DNA of 64,000 bases from Litchfieldia sinesaloumensis (GCF_900156865.1 NZ_LT732529.1:2215805-2279804), one strand, 5' to 3'; numbered from the stretch's first letter, positions 16,758 through 26,740 are shown. Notes: generated from the letters alone by a model not told the origin. Translations and numbers: made by a program.

Positions 16758-18410
16758 CTATTCAGCAATAGTAACTCGTAGGATTTCCTCTGTTGTTGTA
16801 ATCCCCTGTTTCACTTTCAATAGCCCATCATCAATTAAAAAGATGGTCCCATTTTTTATTGCTACCTCACGTAGACTTGAATATGATTCTCGGTTCATAA
16901 TCATTCGTCTCATTTCATTATCTAGAACGAGCAACTCATGTATCGCAACTCTGCCTTTGTAACCAGTCATGTTACATGTTCCACAACCTTGCCCTCGATT
17001 GACCTTGCTTATGGTAATTCCACGTTTACCAAAAATTTCTTTCTCGCGTACTGTTGGTTCCTGTAATTGACCACAATCTCGGCATACACGACGAACCAAA
17101 CGCTGTGCTACCACGCCTGATAACGAGGAAGCAACCAGAAACGGTTCAACTCCCATATCAATGAGCCGAGTAATGGTCCCAAGTGAATCATTAGTGTGAA
17201 GAGTACTCAATACCAGATGTCCTGTTAAGGATGCTCTAACCGCCACATCAGCTGTCTCTCGGTCACGAATTTCACCGACCATGATAATATTGGGGTCTTG
17301 TCGTAATATGGCCCTTAGGCCCTTAGCAAATGTCATACCGACATTCGTATTAACTTGGATTTGATTGATACCTTCAAGTTGATACTCGACAGGGTCTTCA
17401 ACGGTAATGATATTTACATCCTCTGAATTCAAATGGTTCAACGCGGCATAAAGTGTTGACGACTTTCCTGAACCAGTAGGACCCGTAATTAACACAATAC
17501 CGGTAGGCTGTTGTATCAATTTTTTAAACCGTTCGAAATTCACTTTATTAAAGCCTAGTTGTTTCAAATTATTTAACGAGCTACTTAAATCTAAAACCCG
17601 CATGACAATTTTTTCACCATATAGAGTTGGAAGAGTAGAAACACGCAAATCGATATGATGGGCTTCTAAACTTACTTTTATCCGCCCATCCTGTGGGATA
17701 CGACTTTCCGTAATATCTAGGTTCGCCATAATTTTAATACGTGCTGTTAACACGCTTTGCATACTACGTGGTAAGGTTCTTTCGGTTCTCAACACACCGT
17801 CTACCCGATATCGAAGAATTACCTTTGTTTCATGCGGATCTATATGAATATCACTTGCACGCTGTTGAACAGCATTTTGTAGGATTTGATTAACTAACTT
17901 AACGACAGGTGCATCTTCATTTGTTATTTTTTCTTCCTGTATCTCGGGTGTCTCATCAAGAAACTCTTGTACTCCATCATCTAAATCATAAAACTTATTA
18001 ATGGCGCGTAAAATTTCATCCTTAGAGGCAATCGCTGGTTCAATTTGAAAACCAGTTCTGAGCCTTAAATCTTCAATTGCATAAAAGTCCATTGGGTCCG
18101 CCATCGCCACATAGAGCCTGTCCCCTTCTTTTCGAAGGGCAATTAATTGATATCTCCTAGCCATTTCTCTTGGAATCAAAGAGGTTAAAGACGCATCAAT
18201 TGGATATCGGAATAGACTAACATGCGGAATTCCTAACTGGAATTCGAGTACCTCAATTAATTGTTGCTCTGTTATAAAACCACGTTGGAGAAGAACGTCA
18301 CCAAGTTTTTGTGATTCATTTTTATCCTTTAGTGCTTGTTGTAATTGCTCTTCTGAAATCAACCCCGATTGAACTAATAGATCCCCTAATCGTTTTCGAG
18401 TATTACGCAT
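16758..18410 (-). CDS. pilB: Type IV pilus extension ATPase PilB
   Basis: PilB is a hexameric ATPase that drives pilin polymerisation. An N-terminal MshEN-type domain (RLGDLLVQSGLISEEQLQQALK, then KLGDVLLQRGFITEQQL, about 5-150) can bind cyclic-di-GMP in related ATPases. Walker A is GPTGSGKSST, Walker B IIMVGEIRD, and a four-cysteine zinc site (CRDCG...CGTC) lies near the C-terminus. An upstream in-frame start would add 40 residues overlapping the preceding gene; the ATG used here has GGAGGGG 6 bases before it, giving 550 residues, normal for PilB. The two-part MshEN module raises the possibility of c-di-GMP control. Confidence 0.94.
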   Translation of the reverse strand: MRNTRKRLGDLLVQSGLISEEQLQQALKDKNESQKLGDVLLQRGFITEQQLIEVLEFQLGIPHVSLFRYPIDASLTSLIPREMARRYQLIALRKEGDRLYVAMADPMDFYAIEDLRLRTGFQIEPAIASKDEILRAINKFYDLDDGVQEFLDETPEIQEEKITNEDAPVVKLVNQILQNAVQQRASDIHIDPHETKVILRYRVDGVLRTERTLPRSMQSVLTARIKIMANLDITESRIPQDGRIKVSLEAHHIDLRVSTLPTLYGEKIVMRVLDLSSSLNNLKQLGFNKVNFERFKKLIQQPTGIVLITGPTGSGKSSTLYAALNHLNSEDVNIITVEDPVEYQLEGINQIQVNTNVGMTFAKGLRAILRQDPNIIMVGEIRDRETADVAVRASLTGHLVLSTLHTNDSLGTITRLIDMGVEPFLVASSLSGVVAQRLVRRVCRDCGQLQEPTVREKEIFGKRGITISKVNRGQGCGTCNMTGYKGRVAIHELLVLDNEMRRMIMNRESYSSLREVAIKNGTIFLIDDGLLKVKQGITTTEEILRVTIAE

Positions 18411-18423
18411 GGATTTCCCCTCC

Positions 18424-19740
18424 CTACGACTTTTGCATTGGTTCAGGATTTTCCCAAAGGTCGGTGTCTGAGTTATCTTTACGATTCTCTTCCTTTGTGT
18501 CTCCCTGTGGATTACTCTCTTGATTCTCACCTTCTGGGCTTGGATTCGGAATAGGATTCATGGGGTTTTGCTCCGGACCTACAGGATTTTGAGTCTCCTC
18601 TTCTGGAACTAGAATACTATGCACTTCAATTACAGGTTTTGGTGGGTAATAGTCTTGTGCTAGTAAGATTTTTTGGTCTAACTGCCCTTTCTCTTTAACA
18701 ATACGGTAGATTTTCCCTACCTTGCCTTGTAATCCTTTTTGTTTATTTACAACTTGCCCCCTTTTAAGGGTACTATCATATTGTTTAATAATCTTTGGTT
18801 CAAAAGATTCTTCATCTCTAATTGAGATACTCACAGTTTGCTGCATTTCTGCACCATTCAACTGAACTTCAAAGCCTTTTTCTGTTAATGAAAATACAAG
18901 GTTGTAGTCATATGGATTTTTATTAAAGATAATAAGGTCTTTCTTTTCCTTTTCAATTAACGCTTCATTTCCAAAGGTTGCATAAGCAGGCAACTCATTA
19001 CTTATATGTCGCTCTACTATGTCAAAATTAGTAGGTAAAACACTTGAATAAATACTAGTAGCTATTACGCTTAATGTTTCATTTGAATATTTATTTAATA
19101 CATCAATTTCTTCTAGATACGTGAGTAAGGAAAAAGGGGTATTAGCTGGTAAAGTTACAATTCCTAATTCTTTCACCCATTTAAGTAGTTCGCTCTCATC
19201 TCTCACGTTAGTTATGAGTGCCTGTGAGATAACATTTCGTTCATCAACTTTTACATATTGTGAAAGGTTGAATGCCACTTCACCTGGGTGCAAGGTTTCT
19301 GCAGGTTGTAACAAGTCATGTTTTAGTTCTTCGATTTTAATTTCTTCTTGATGGTTTGTTTCTTTTATAAGATGGTTATATTGTTCATCTTGAATAGTAA
19401 CTAGTAATGGATTTTGTTTTTTATTAATAGCTGCATCTACACTTTTGGGAATATCAAATTGATAAACATTACGCTTTTCTAGTGGATAAAGGTCATCCTC
19501 CACTACAATTGAAACCTGGCCTAGCCCATACCAAGCTTCAATCTCAGCTGATAATATGGTTTTTGCATCTTCCTTGGTCAGTCCTGAAATATCTACCGGA
19601 CCGATCAATGTTCCTTCACCAAAAGAATCCTCAGCAAAAAAGGCTTGATACGTTTTCGCCCCAGCAGTTGAAAAAAGCGATATCATTAACACGCTAATTA
19701 AAAGTAGACTAAATAGTTTGGCCATATTTGCCTTTTGCAT
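18424..19740 (-). CDS. VanW/G5-like secreted cell-wall protein of the pilus locus
   Basis: An N-terminal signal or anchor helix (about 7-27) precedes a peptidoglycan-binding-4-like segment (PVDISGLTKEDAKTILSAEIEAWYG). A VanW-like region (about 180-300, with LPANTPFSLLTYL in place of the usual G-x-FSF) and a G5-like beta domain (IKQYDSTLKRGQVVNKQKGLQGKVGKIYRIVKEKG, about 335-385) follow. The tail is rich in Pro, Glu and Asn. These domains occur in YoaR/YabE-type wall proteins. It is the gene directly before pilB, so I infer it may help the pilus through or onto the wall. GGGGGA before the ATG supports this start over a GTG eight codons upstream. The VanW motif is weak. Confidence 0.72.
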   Translation of the reverse strand: MQKANMAKLFSLLLISVLMISLFSTAGAKTYQAFFAEDSFGEGTLIGPVDISGLTKEDAKTILSAEIEAWYGLGQVSIVVEDDLYPLEKRNVYQFDIPKSVDAAINKKQNPLLVTIQDEQYNHLIKETNHQEEIKIEELKHDLLQPAETLHPGEVAFNLSQYVKVDERNVISQALITNVRDESELLKWVKELGIVTLPANTPFSLLTYLEEIDVLNKYSNETLSVIATSIYSSVLPTNFDIVERHISNELPAYATFGNEALIEKEKKDLIIFNKNPYDYNLVFSLTEKGFEVQLNGAEMQQTVSISIRDEESFEPKIIKQYDSTLKRGQVVNKQKGLQGKVGKIYRIVKEKGQLDQKILLAQDYYPPKPVIEVHSILVPEEETQNPVGPEQNPMNPIPNPSPEGENQESNPQGDTKEENRKDNSDTDLWENPEPMQKS

Positions 19741-19967
19741 GTTTGTCCCCCTTTCTAAACACACACTTGAAACATCTATTTATCACCACTATGTGTAGTG
19801 TCTCCGATTCAATCACATGATTTTCCACAACAGGTCCAAAATCACATAGTAAATTATTCCTATACAATTCAACTTTCATTTTATATGAAAATAGGAAAAT
19901 ACTAAAGAAGGAATAATGGATATTTTGTAGCATTTTAAAAAATATTGTCGCATCCTAGGTACTTTTT

Positions 19968-20001
19968 AGAAAAATAAAAAAAATAGAGGCTCATGCCTCT
20001 A
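19968..20001 (-). terminator. Terminator after the minor-prepilin genes
   Basis: A TAGAGGC/GCCTCTA hairpin is followed on the minus strand by an AT-rich tract with several T runs, five bases after the stop of the large prepilin gene. It splits the pilus locus into a minor-prepilin unit and the pilB-starting unit. Confidence 0.7.
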
Positions 20002-20005
20002 TAAG

Positions 20006-21655
20006 TTACTCATATCTTGAATCGACAATTTCAAAAGAAATTTTATCTACAGTTGGAATCCCGCTAGGAGGATCCTTAATGATGTTTTTGTTAAAAATTA
20101 CGGAAAGTCTAGAACTTGTCGGTGGTAAAGAAGTTTGAGCTCTTTGGAAATAATACACACCTACTCTGTCATACTGTATATTCGGGTTATAATCAGGGTC
20201 CCTTAAGGTTGGAATAGATTGTTTTGAGCTACCTTTTACAGCATTCAAGATTATTTCGTTGCCAAACAAGCCACCATGAATTTTAATATTTGAACCAACA
20301 CCATATATCTCTAAGAGCGCATTGGAATAGAGAAATGCATTAATTACCTTAGGAGTATTGGTCCATTCACTGTTATTAGAAAGTGTAATTGAACCTTGGG
20401 ACATTATCACAAGAGTGCCTGCTGCATTTGATAAGTTTTGGACATTAGCTCCTAGTTTTGTATAAATCGTACCATTCGTGTTTATATCGTTTCTTGATAC
20501 TAAATTACCACTTGTATACATAATTCCTTCTAGAGTGAAGCTATTTCCTGGAGCATTGTTACAATCATTTGAACTATACCCGCAATTGAGACTCGTATTG
20601 CCTTTTATATAAATGTATCGGTCGTCAGTTCTAGAAGCGTTTTCCAACTTCAAACTACCACTTAGACTAGCTGAACCATTTACATAAATATCGCCGTCTA
20701 CAACTTGTAAAATAGCATTAGGTCTAACAATCAAATTACCGTTTACATATAAGTCCCCGACATATCTTCTGGTACCAGAACTAATTTCTAAATTATTTCT
20801 TATATAATTTGCCTTTGTGTTATTCCGATTAGCTTCGCTCGCAGTGGAATCCACAATTTGATCTACATTAAAGTAATATTCATTTACATTTAAGTCACGG
20901 TTAATCACTGAGGGTGTAATTGAAAAATACCTATTTAAGTTTGTACCATTAGGTGTAAATGTTGACCAATCGGAATTATCCCAACACCAAAATAAGATAC
21001 AGGATTCCCTTCTTTCCCAGTACTTATAATCCTTCTTTACTGTTAGTTCTCCGTCTATTGCAGCATAAGAGGTTGGAACATAGTAGGTTGTTCCGCTCGA
21101 ATATTTTCCTTCATTACGTGATTGTATACTATCCCCTACATATATTTCTCCTTTTAAATAAGGTGAACCGTTAAGTGTTAAATTACTTGGGGTTACGATT
21201 GTATACTTGAATACATCCGCAACAGTTGATAGTACTATTTTCCTCGTATACTTCTTGTTACCGCTATTCACATCACTTGTTATATCTATTTCGTACTGAA
21301 TCGCACGTGTTGCGTTTTGACCATTCTTAATTACTTTATACGTTAGATCAAAATTAGGTTCGTTCTTTAAGCGATTCAACATTGAATTGAGACTTGACAC
21401 GATTGTGGTTGCATCTACGTTATGATTTTCAATATTATAATTTAAATTTTCCAACTCATACTCTAGGATAGCAGTACCTTCTGTTACGGCATTCTCTGCT
21501 TCGACTCGATACTCCACATTTCTTTCTGAAACTGATATGTTCTCCCGGGATTGAATAACCAACCCAATTAGTAATGTCCCGACTACTATTAGAAGGGTAA
21601 ACACTAATAAAACTGTCAATAAAGCATAACCCCTATTGTTTTTTATCACTTTCAT
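20006..21655 (-). CDS. Large prepilin-like protein with beta-repeat region (PilX-like)
   Basis: A basic leader is followed by NRGYALLTVLLVFTLLIVVGTLLIGLV, a prepilin-type helix in which RG|YALLTV places the cleavage site after the Gly and lacks Glu5, as in PilX-type minor pilins. The remaining 500 residues are beta-rich. From about 310 to 480, short glycine-bounded strands (YVGDLYVNGNLIVRPN, VVDGDIYVNGSASLSGSLKLEN, IYIKGNTSLNCG) resemble a beta-solenoid. Two cysteine pairs lie in aromatic or Asn-rich loops. At 549 residues it is far larger than normal minor pilins, so a tip adhesin is plausible. It starts one base after the preceding prepilin gene and has a GGAGGG site. Confidence 0.75.
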   Translation of the reverse strand: MKVIKNNRGYALLTVLLVFTLLIVVGTLLIGLVIQSRENISVSERNVEYRVEAENAVTEGTAILEYELENLNYNIENHNVDATTIVSSLNSMLNRLKNEPNFDLTYKVIKNGQNATRAIQYEIDITSDVNSGNKKYTRKIVLSTVADVFKYTIVTPSNLTLNGSPYLKGEIYVGDSIQSRNEGKYSSGTTYYVPTSYAAIDGELTVKKDYKYWERRESCILFWCWDNSDWSTFTPNGTNLNRYFSITPSVINRDLNVNEYYFNVDQIVDSTASEANRNNTKANYIRNNLEISSGTRRYVGDLYVNGNLIVRPNAILQVVDGDIYVNGSASLSGSLKLENASRTDDRYIYIKGNTSLNCGYSSNDCNNAPGNSFTLEGIMYTSGNLVSRNDINTNGTIYTKLGANVQNLSNAAGTLVIMSQGSITLSNNSEWTNTPKVINAFLYSNALLEIYGVGSNIKIHGGLFGNEIILNAVKGSSKQSIPTLRDPDYNPNIQYDRVGVYYFQRAQTSLPPTSSRLSVIFNKNIIKDPPSGIPTVDKISFEIVDSRYE

Positions 21656-22132
21656 TTATTCACCCTCCAAAGGATAGATAAGGTTCACTTTTTTTGAATT
21701 GGATACATTATCCTTATCTACTATTTCAAACGAAAAGTATAGAGAGTTATTTTTTTCGGTAGCATTTGGGTTTGTTATTTTTACTCGTGGTGAGTTTATT
21801 ATCTCTGTATCAATAGACAGAGCATTATTTTTAACGCTCACACCGTACTCGTTATTGACATTTATAATACGGTTAAAATCGATAATCTTAAAGCTAATAT
21901 TTCCAGGTTCAGAGGTTTCAATTTCTTCAACGACATTTGCATTTTCAAATATAGTATTTAAACGTTCTGTAATGATAATCGTTTCATTTCTTATATTTGT
22001 ATCCACTTGTGTCTTATTACTCGACTTTAACATCGTTGTTGTAAACCCATATACAGAAGATAAAATGATGGTTGCAATGGCGAGTGCTGCCAACAATTCG
22101 ATAAGAGTAATTCCCTTTTGATTTAATTTCAT
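21656..22132 (-). CDS. Minor prepilin, PilW/ComGF-like
   Basis: A typical prepilin N-terminus, NQKGITLIELLAALAIATIILSSVYGF, has Glu5 of the mature chain. The remainder (158 residues in total) is a beta-rich head with no cysteines. It overlaps the preceding prepilin gene by four bases and abuts the next. Minor prepilins of this kind usually prime pilus assembly as a tip complex. The assignment to PilW rather than to PilV or ComG types cannot be made from the sequence alone. Confidence 0.8.
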   Translation of the reverse strand: MKLNQKGITLIELLAALAIATIILSSVYGFTTTMLKSSNKTQVDTNIRNETIIITERLNTIFENANVVEEIETSEPGNISFKIIDFNRIINVNNEYGVSVKNNALSIDTEIINSPRVKITNPNATEKNNSLYFSFEIVDKDNVSNSKKVNLIYPLEGE

Positions 22133-22545
22133 CTCGAATACCCTTCCAATACAGTTTCATTTTTAATCCCACTGGTATTTGATTGTACAACTACCTCAAT
22201 TACGACTACGTCTGTCTTAATTCGAGGGTCGGGATGTTCTCTGAATGCAACGAAAGCCTTTCGCCCCTGATAATATGACTGTTGATCAGACTCAACCTGT
22301 AATTCATCTATGATGTTAATTTCAGTTCGAGGATTTCCAATTCTTAAAAAGAGTTCACTACTATCTTTTGTTTGATATACAGAAAGAATATCTCTTGCGA
22401 TTTGTATATCTGAAAACTTTTCATCTGATACTCTCGAAAATTTTGAGCCCTGTACAAAGAAATTTGCCGTAACTAGAATAATGATGGAGAGAATGACTAT
22501 GCTTGCCAAAATTTCAATCAACGTTAAGCCCTCTTGACTTTTCAT
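22129..22545 (-). CDS. Minor prepilin, PilV/ComGD-like
   Basis: The N-terminus is SQEGLTLIEILASIVILSIIILVTANFF, a class III signal with Glu5. The protein is 138 residues from the chosen ATG. Three in-frame ATGs exist within eight codons. Only the third has a good ribosome site (GGAGG with a 6-base gap), so the first ATG used by an automatic caller is probably wrong. It is the first gene of the minor-prepilin unit and is preceded by a good sigma-A-like promoter. Confidence 0.82.
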   Translation of the reverse strand: MKSQEGLTLIEILASIVILSIIILVTANFFVQGSKFSRVSDEKFSDIQIARDILSVYQTKDSSELFLRIGNPRTEINIIDELQVESDQQSYYQGRKAFVAFREHPDPRIKTDVVVIEVVVQSNTSGIKNETVLEGYSR

Positions 22546-22586
22546 TCTCATCCTCCGTTCTAGCATTTTTTTAGTTCTTTAGCACC

Positions 22587-22615
22587 ATTATATTTTGTAT
22601 ATCATACAAATACAA
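22587..22615 (-). promoter_or_regulatory. Candidate sigma-A promoter of the pilus locus
   Basis: Minus strand TTGTAT (22610-22615), a 17-base spacer and TATAAT (22587-22592) lie about 42 bases before the first minor prepilin start and after the folC terminator. This is the best candidate for the start of the pilus transcription unit. Confidence 0.58.
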
Positions 22616-22646
22616 AGAAAATGTTGAAACACGTAATCTTTTGTCA

Positions 22647-22675
22647 TAAAAAAAGAAGACTCAATCGTCTTCTTT
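22647..22675 (-). terminator. Terminator of the valS-folC operon
   Basis: An AAGAAGAC/GTCTTCTT stem with a four-base loop is followed on the minus strand by seven T. It lies just downstream of the folC stop and isolates the pilus locus from read-through. Confidence 0.9.
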
Positions 22676-22698
22676 ATCTATCTCACATTTTTGAGACT

Positions 22699-24027
22699 CT
22701 ATTCAATTGTAGAATTACAGTTCGATTCTTGTAAGATAAATTGTCTAACCTCAGAAATAAAATAAAGTGATCCAGTTATAACCAACGCAGCATTCTCTTT
22801 CGAGGATACAGAATCAATCCCGCTTTCCACTGCTTCCTGCCAGCTATCGTTTGTTACGATATTTTCGCCTGCAGATGAATTTTCATATAGCTCTCTAGTG
22901 CTCGCCGCTCTCGGGTAGTCAAAGCTAGTGAAGGTTAAGGATTTAGCAACTTCTTCAAGTTGACTAATCATTGTGTTTAGCTTTTTATCGCTTAACGCAC
23001 TGAATATAATATGAATTTCTTTATTATTAAGATGAGTCCTTATTGTTTCCACTAGGCTTTTTATTCCTTCTGGATTATGTGCTCCATCTAGAATGACGAG
23101 TGGGTCGTTCAATACTTCTTCAAAACGCCCAATCCATTTTGATTTAGTTAACCCCGCTGCTAGTTCGCTATCAACTAATTGTACGATGCCACTTGATTGT
23201 AGAAGGTGGACTGTCATTACTGCTAAGCTCGCATTCCTTACTTGATGAGCACCCTTCATGGTTATTGAGAGATTGTTAAACATTTTATTCTGTGTTTTCA
23301 GTGTGAATACTTCCCCATTATCTGAGTGGTGATTGAGGATAATGAAATCCTGCTCCGATTGATAAAAAGGGCTCTCTGTTTCATTGGCTTTGTTTCGAAT
23401 AACCTCAATTGCCGCTTCTTGATCAACAGCTGTTACAACTGGGACGCCCTGCTTAATAATCCCAGCTTTCTCTCCTGCAATTTCCTCCAATGTATCACCA
23501 AGTATGCTCATATGGTCAAAACCAATACTCGTGATAATGGAGACCAGAGGGTTAATTACATTCGTTGAATCAAGTCTTCCTCCTAATCCCACTTCCATAA
23601 TCACAAAATCAATTTCAGGGTTTTCTCCAAAATAATAAAGAGCCATTGCTGTAATAACTTCAAATTCAGTTGGCCCACCAAGTTCAGTATCCTCCAACTC
23701 TTCGGCCAATGGCTTTATTACTTGCAAGAGGGAGACGATTTCATCGTTAGGTATAGGAGTTCCGTTAACACTTATTCGCTCGTTAAAGGTCTCAATATAA
23801 GGTGAGGTAAATGTACCAATCGTATACCCTGCTTCTTGTAACATATTTCGTATATAACTGACGGTCGAACCTTTACCATTTGTTCCAGCTACGTGAATCG
23901 CTTTTATCTTTTTTTCTGGATGTTCTAGGCGTTCCATCATCCATTCCATTCGAGCAAGCCCGGGTTTCATGCCAAGTCTTAATCTACCATGTATCCACGA
24001 AAGGGCCTCTTCATACGTCTGTATCAT
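22699..24027 (-). CDS. folC: Folylpolyglutamate synthase / dihydrofolate synthase
   Basis: FolC adds glutamates to reduced folates and often also joins dihydropteroate and glutamate. The ATP-binding loop HVAGTNGKGST lies at about 45-55, the substrate loop segment is GTFTSPYIETFNERISVNG, the family signature GLGGRLDSTNVI is present, and DGAHNPEG lies in the C-terminal domain. Its 442 residues are typical. It is 70 bases downstream of valS and probably shares its T-box-controlled promoter, as in B. subtilis. Both activities are likely, since Bacillus has one FolC for the two steps. Confidence 0.95.
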   Translation of the reverse strand: MIQTYEEALSWIHGRLRLGMKPGLARMEWMMERLEHPEKKIKAIHVAGTNGKGSTVSYIRNMLQEAGYTIGTFTSPYIETFNERISVNGTPIPNDEIVSLLQVIKPLAEELEDTELGGPTEFEVITAMALYYFGENPEIDFVIMEVGLGGRLDSTNVINPLVSIITSIGFDHMSILGDTLEEIAGEKAGIIKQGVPVVTAVDQEAAIEVIRNKANETESPFYQSEQDFIILNHHSDNGEVFTLKTQNKMFNNLSITMKGAHQVRNASLAVMTVHLLQSSGIVQLVDSELAAGLTKSKWIGRFEEVLNDPLVILDGAHNPEGIKSLVETIRTHLNNKEIHIIFSALSDKKLNTMISQLEEVAKSLTFTSFDYPRAASTRELYENSSAGENIVTNDSWQEAVESGIDSVSSKENAALVITGSLYFISEVRQFILQESNCNSTIE

Positions 24028-24097
24028 ATGAGTTCCTCCACATATTCTTTTTAAATGAAGGAAAGACGAACCTAGAGATAGATTCGCCTTTATTCCT

Positions 24098-26740
24098 TTA
24101 ACCTTTTAGTTCAGCAATCCTTGTACGGACTGTTTCACGTTTTTCAAGATAATCTTGTTCTTTTGCACGTTCTTCTTCGATTACTTTTTGAGGGGCCTTC
24201 TTTACAAAGCCTTCGTTGCCAAGTTTCTTCTGCACACGTTCAACCTCTTTATCAAGTTTATCTAGTTCTTTTTCTAGACGCTTGATTTCTTCATCGATGT
24301 TGATAAGTCCTTCGAGTGGAAGGAATAATTCTGCACCTGTCACTACAGAAGTCATTGCTTTTTCAGTTGAAGTAACTTCAGTAGAAATCACTAACTCACT
24401 TGGATTACAAAATCTTTCTAAGTATGAACGATTCTTTTCTAATTGTGAAAGAATGGATTCATCCTTAGCTTTAATGTAAAGTTTGATTTGTTTACTCATC
24501 GGCGTATTAACCTCTGCACGGATATTACGAACAGAACGAATAATATCCACTAACAGGCGCATTTCTTGTGCAGCTTGATCATCCGTTAAGTCACGATTAA
24601 CTTCTGGCCATTTTGCAATCGTAATGGATTCGCCATAATGTGGCAGGTTTTGCCATATTTCCTCGGTAATAAACGGCATGAATGGATGTAATAACCTCAT
24701 TGTGTTGTCTAGTACATAGGCGAGTATAGACCTTGTTGTTTTCTTAGCCTGTTCATCATCTCCGTACAATGGAAGCTTCGCCATTTCAATATACCAATCA
24801 CAGAAGTCATCCCAAATGAAGTTATATAAAACTCTTCCAACTTCACCAAATTCATATTTATCAGCAAGTTTTGTTACGGAATCGATTGTTTCATTAAGGC
24901 GAGTTAAAATCCATTTATCAGCTACAGATTTTTCACTACTTAGGTCAATATCTTCAACCTTTAGATCGCCCATATTCATCATCGCAAAACGTGATGCATT
25001 CCAAATCTTGTTTGCAAAGTTCCAGGTTGATTCAACCTTCTCCATACTAAAGCGTAAGTCTTGACCTGGTGAACTACCGGTTGAAAGGAAATAACGTAAA
25101 GAATCTGCACCATACTGTGCGATAACATCCATTGGGTCAATTCCATTTCCTAATGATTTACTCATTTTTCTACCATCTTCTGCACGAACAAGTCCATGTA
25201 TTAATACATCCTTAAATGGTCTCTTACCAGTGAACTCTAGACCTTGGAATATCATCCGTGATACCCAGAAGAAAATGATATCATAACCAGTTACAAGAGC
25301 ATCTGTAGGATAATAACGTTTAAAATCAGCCTCTTCCGTATTTGGCCAGCCCATTGTGGAGAATGGCCATAATGCAGAACTAAACCATGTATCTAATACA
25401 TCATTATCCTGTTCCCAATTCTCAGCGTCTGCTGGTTCCTCGTGACCAACATATACCTCACCTGTTTCTTTATGATACCAAGCTGGTATTCTGTGTCCCC
25501 ACCATAATTGACGTGAAATACACCAATCACGAATGTTTTCCATCCAACGTAAGTATGTTTTTTCAAATCGGTCTGGTACAAAATTAACCTTTTCTTCTTG
25601 TGATTGGAGCTTAATCGCTTCATCAGCTAAAGGCTGCATTTTAACGAACCATTGAGTAGATAGGTATGGTTCAACTACTGCCCCGCTACGTTCACTATGT
25701 CCAACTGAATGAAGATGGTCTTCAATTTTAAAGAGAACACCTTCGTCTTGAAGGTCTTTCACAATTTGTTTTCTGCATTCAAAGCGATCCATACCTTGGT
25801 ATTTACCTGCTTTTGCATTCATTGTTCCATCTTCATTCATGACTAACACACGCTCTAGGTTGTGTCGATTTCCAACCTCGAAGTCATTTGGATCATGAGC
25901 AGGTGTAATTTTAACGGCTCCGGATCCAAATTCCATATCTACATAATCATCTCCAACAATCGGGATTTCTCTGCCTACGATTGGGAGAATAACAGTCTTA
26001 CCAATTAAATGCTTGAAGCGATCATCTTCTGGATGAACAGCGATTGCCGTATCACCAAGCATTGTTTCAGGTCTAGTTGTGGCAATTTCGATATGACCTG
26101 AACCATCTGCTAATGGATAGCGCATATGATAAAATGCACCTTGAACATCCTTATAGATTACCTCAATATCAGATAATGCCGTTTTTGTTGCTGGGTCCCA
26201 GTTGATAATATACTCTCCACGATAGATAAGTCCCTTATTATAAAGTGTAACAAATACCTCTCTTACTGCTTTTGAAAGACCTTCATCAAGAGTAAATCGT
26301 TCTCTTGAATAATCTAACCCAAGTCCAAGCTTAGACCATTGCTCACGAATATGGCTCGCATATTCTTCTTTCCACTTCCATGTTTCTTCAACGAATTTTT
26401 CTCGCCCTAAGTCATATCGTGATTTTCCTTCTTCGCGTAACTTTGCCTCAACTTTTGCTTGTGTAGCGATACCAGCATGGTCCATTCCAGGTAACCACAA
26501 CACATCATAGCCCTGCATTCTTTTCATACGAGTAAGGATATCTTGTAGAGTTGTGTCCCACGCATGCCCTAGGTGTAGCTTACCTGTTACGTTTGGCGGT
26601 GGAATTACAATCGTGTAAGGCTTTTTCTCAGCATCATCTTTTGCTTCAAAAAATTTACCATCCAACCAATATTGATAACGTCCCGCTTCAATTGCTTGGG
26701 GATCATACTTTGTTGATAACGTCTTTTCATTCGCTTCCAT
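24098..26740 (-). CDS. valS: Valyl-tRNA synthetase
   Basis: This is a class I aminoacyl-tRNA synthetase that charges tRNA-Val. The HIGH motif appears as [12 protein letters not shown] near residue 50 and KMSKS as [11 protein letters not shown] in the middle. An editing (CP1) domain with [12 protein letters not shown] and an anticodon-binding domain with [13 protein letters not shown] are present, and the C-terminus is the usual coiled coil. The track start is a TTG, but the ATG six codons later has AAGGAGG 8 bases before it, giving 880 residues as in other Bacillus ValRS. A T-box leader precedes it. Confidence 0.97.
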   Translation of the reverse strand: MEANEKTLSTKYDPQAIEAGRYQYWLDGKFFEAKDDAEKKPYTIVIPPPNVTGKLHLGHAWDTTLQDILTRMKRMQGYDVLWLPGMDHAGIATQAKVEAKLREEGKSRYDLGREKFVEETWKWKEEYASHIREQWSKLGLGLDYSRERFTLDEGLSKAVREVFVTLYNKGLIYRGEYIINWDPATKTALSDIEVIYKDVQGAFYHMRYPLADGSGHIEIATTRPETMLGDTAIAVHPEDDRFKHLIGKTVILPIVGREIPIVGDDYVDMEFGSGAVKITPAHDPNDFEVGNRHNLERVLVMNEDGTMNAKAGKYQGMDRFECRKQIVKDLQDEGVLFKIEDHLHSVGHSERSGAVVEPYLSTQWFVKMQPLADEAIKLQSQEEKVNFVPDRFEKTYLRWMENIRDWCISRQLWWGHRIPAWYHKETGEVYVGHEEPADAENWEQDNDVLDTWFSSALWPFSTMGWPNTEEADFKRYYPTDALVTGYDIIFFWVSRMIFQGLEFTGKRPFKDVLIHGLVRAEDGRKMSKSLGNGIDPMDVIAQYGADSLRYFLSTGSSPGQDLRFSMEKVESTWNFANKIWNASRFAMMNMGDLKVEDIDLSSEKSVADKWILTRLNETIDSVTKLADKYEFGEVGRVLYNFIWDDFCDWYIEMAKLPLYGDDEQAKKTTRSILAYVLDNTMRLLHPFMPFITEEIWQNLPHYGESITIAKWPEVNRDLTDDQAAQEMRLLVDIIRSVRNIRAEVNTPMSKQIKLYIKAKDESILSQLEKNRSYLERFCNPSELVISTEVTSTEKAMTSVVTGAELFLPLEGLINIDEEIKRLEKELDKLDKEVERVQKKLGNEGFVKKAPQKVIEEERAKEQDYLEKRETVRTRIAELKG

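Noticed and set aside
19709-19933. 74-codon minus-strand ORF upstream of the VanW/G5 gene
   Set aside because: It overlaps the start of that gene in another frame, has no family resemblance and no ribosome site.
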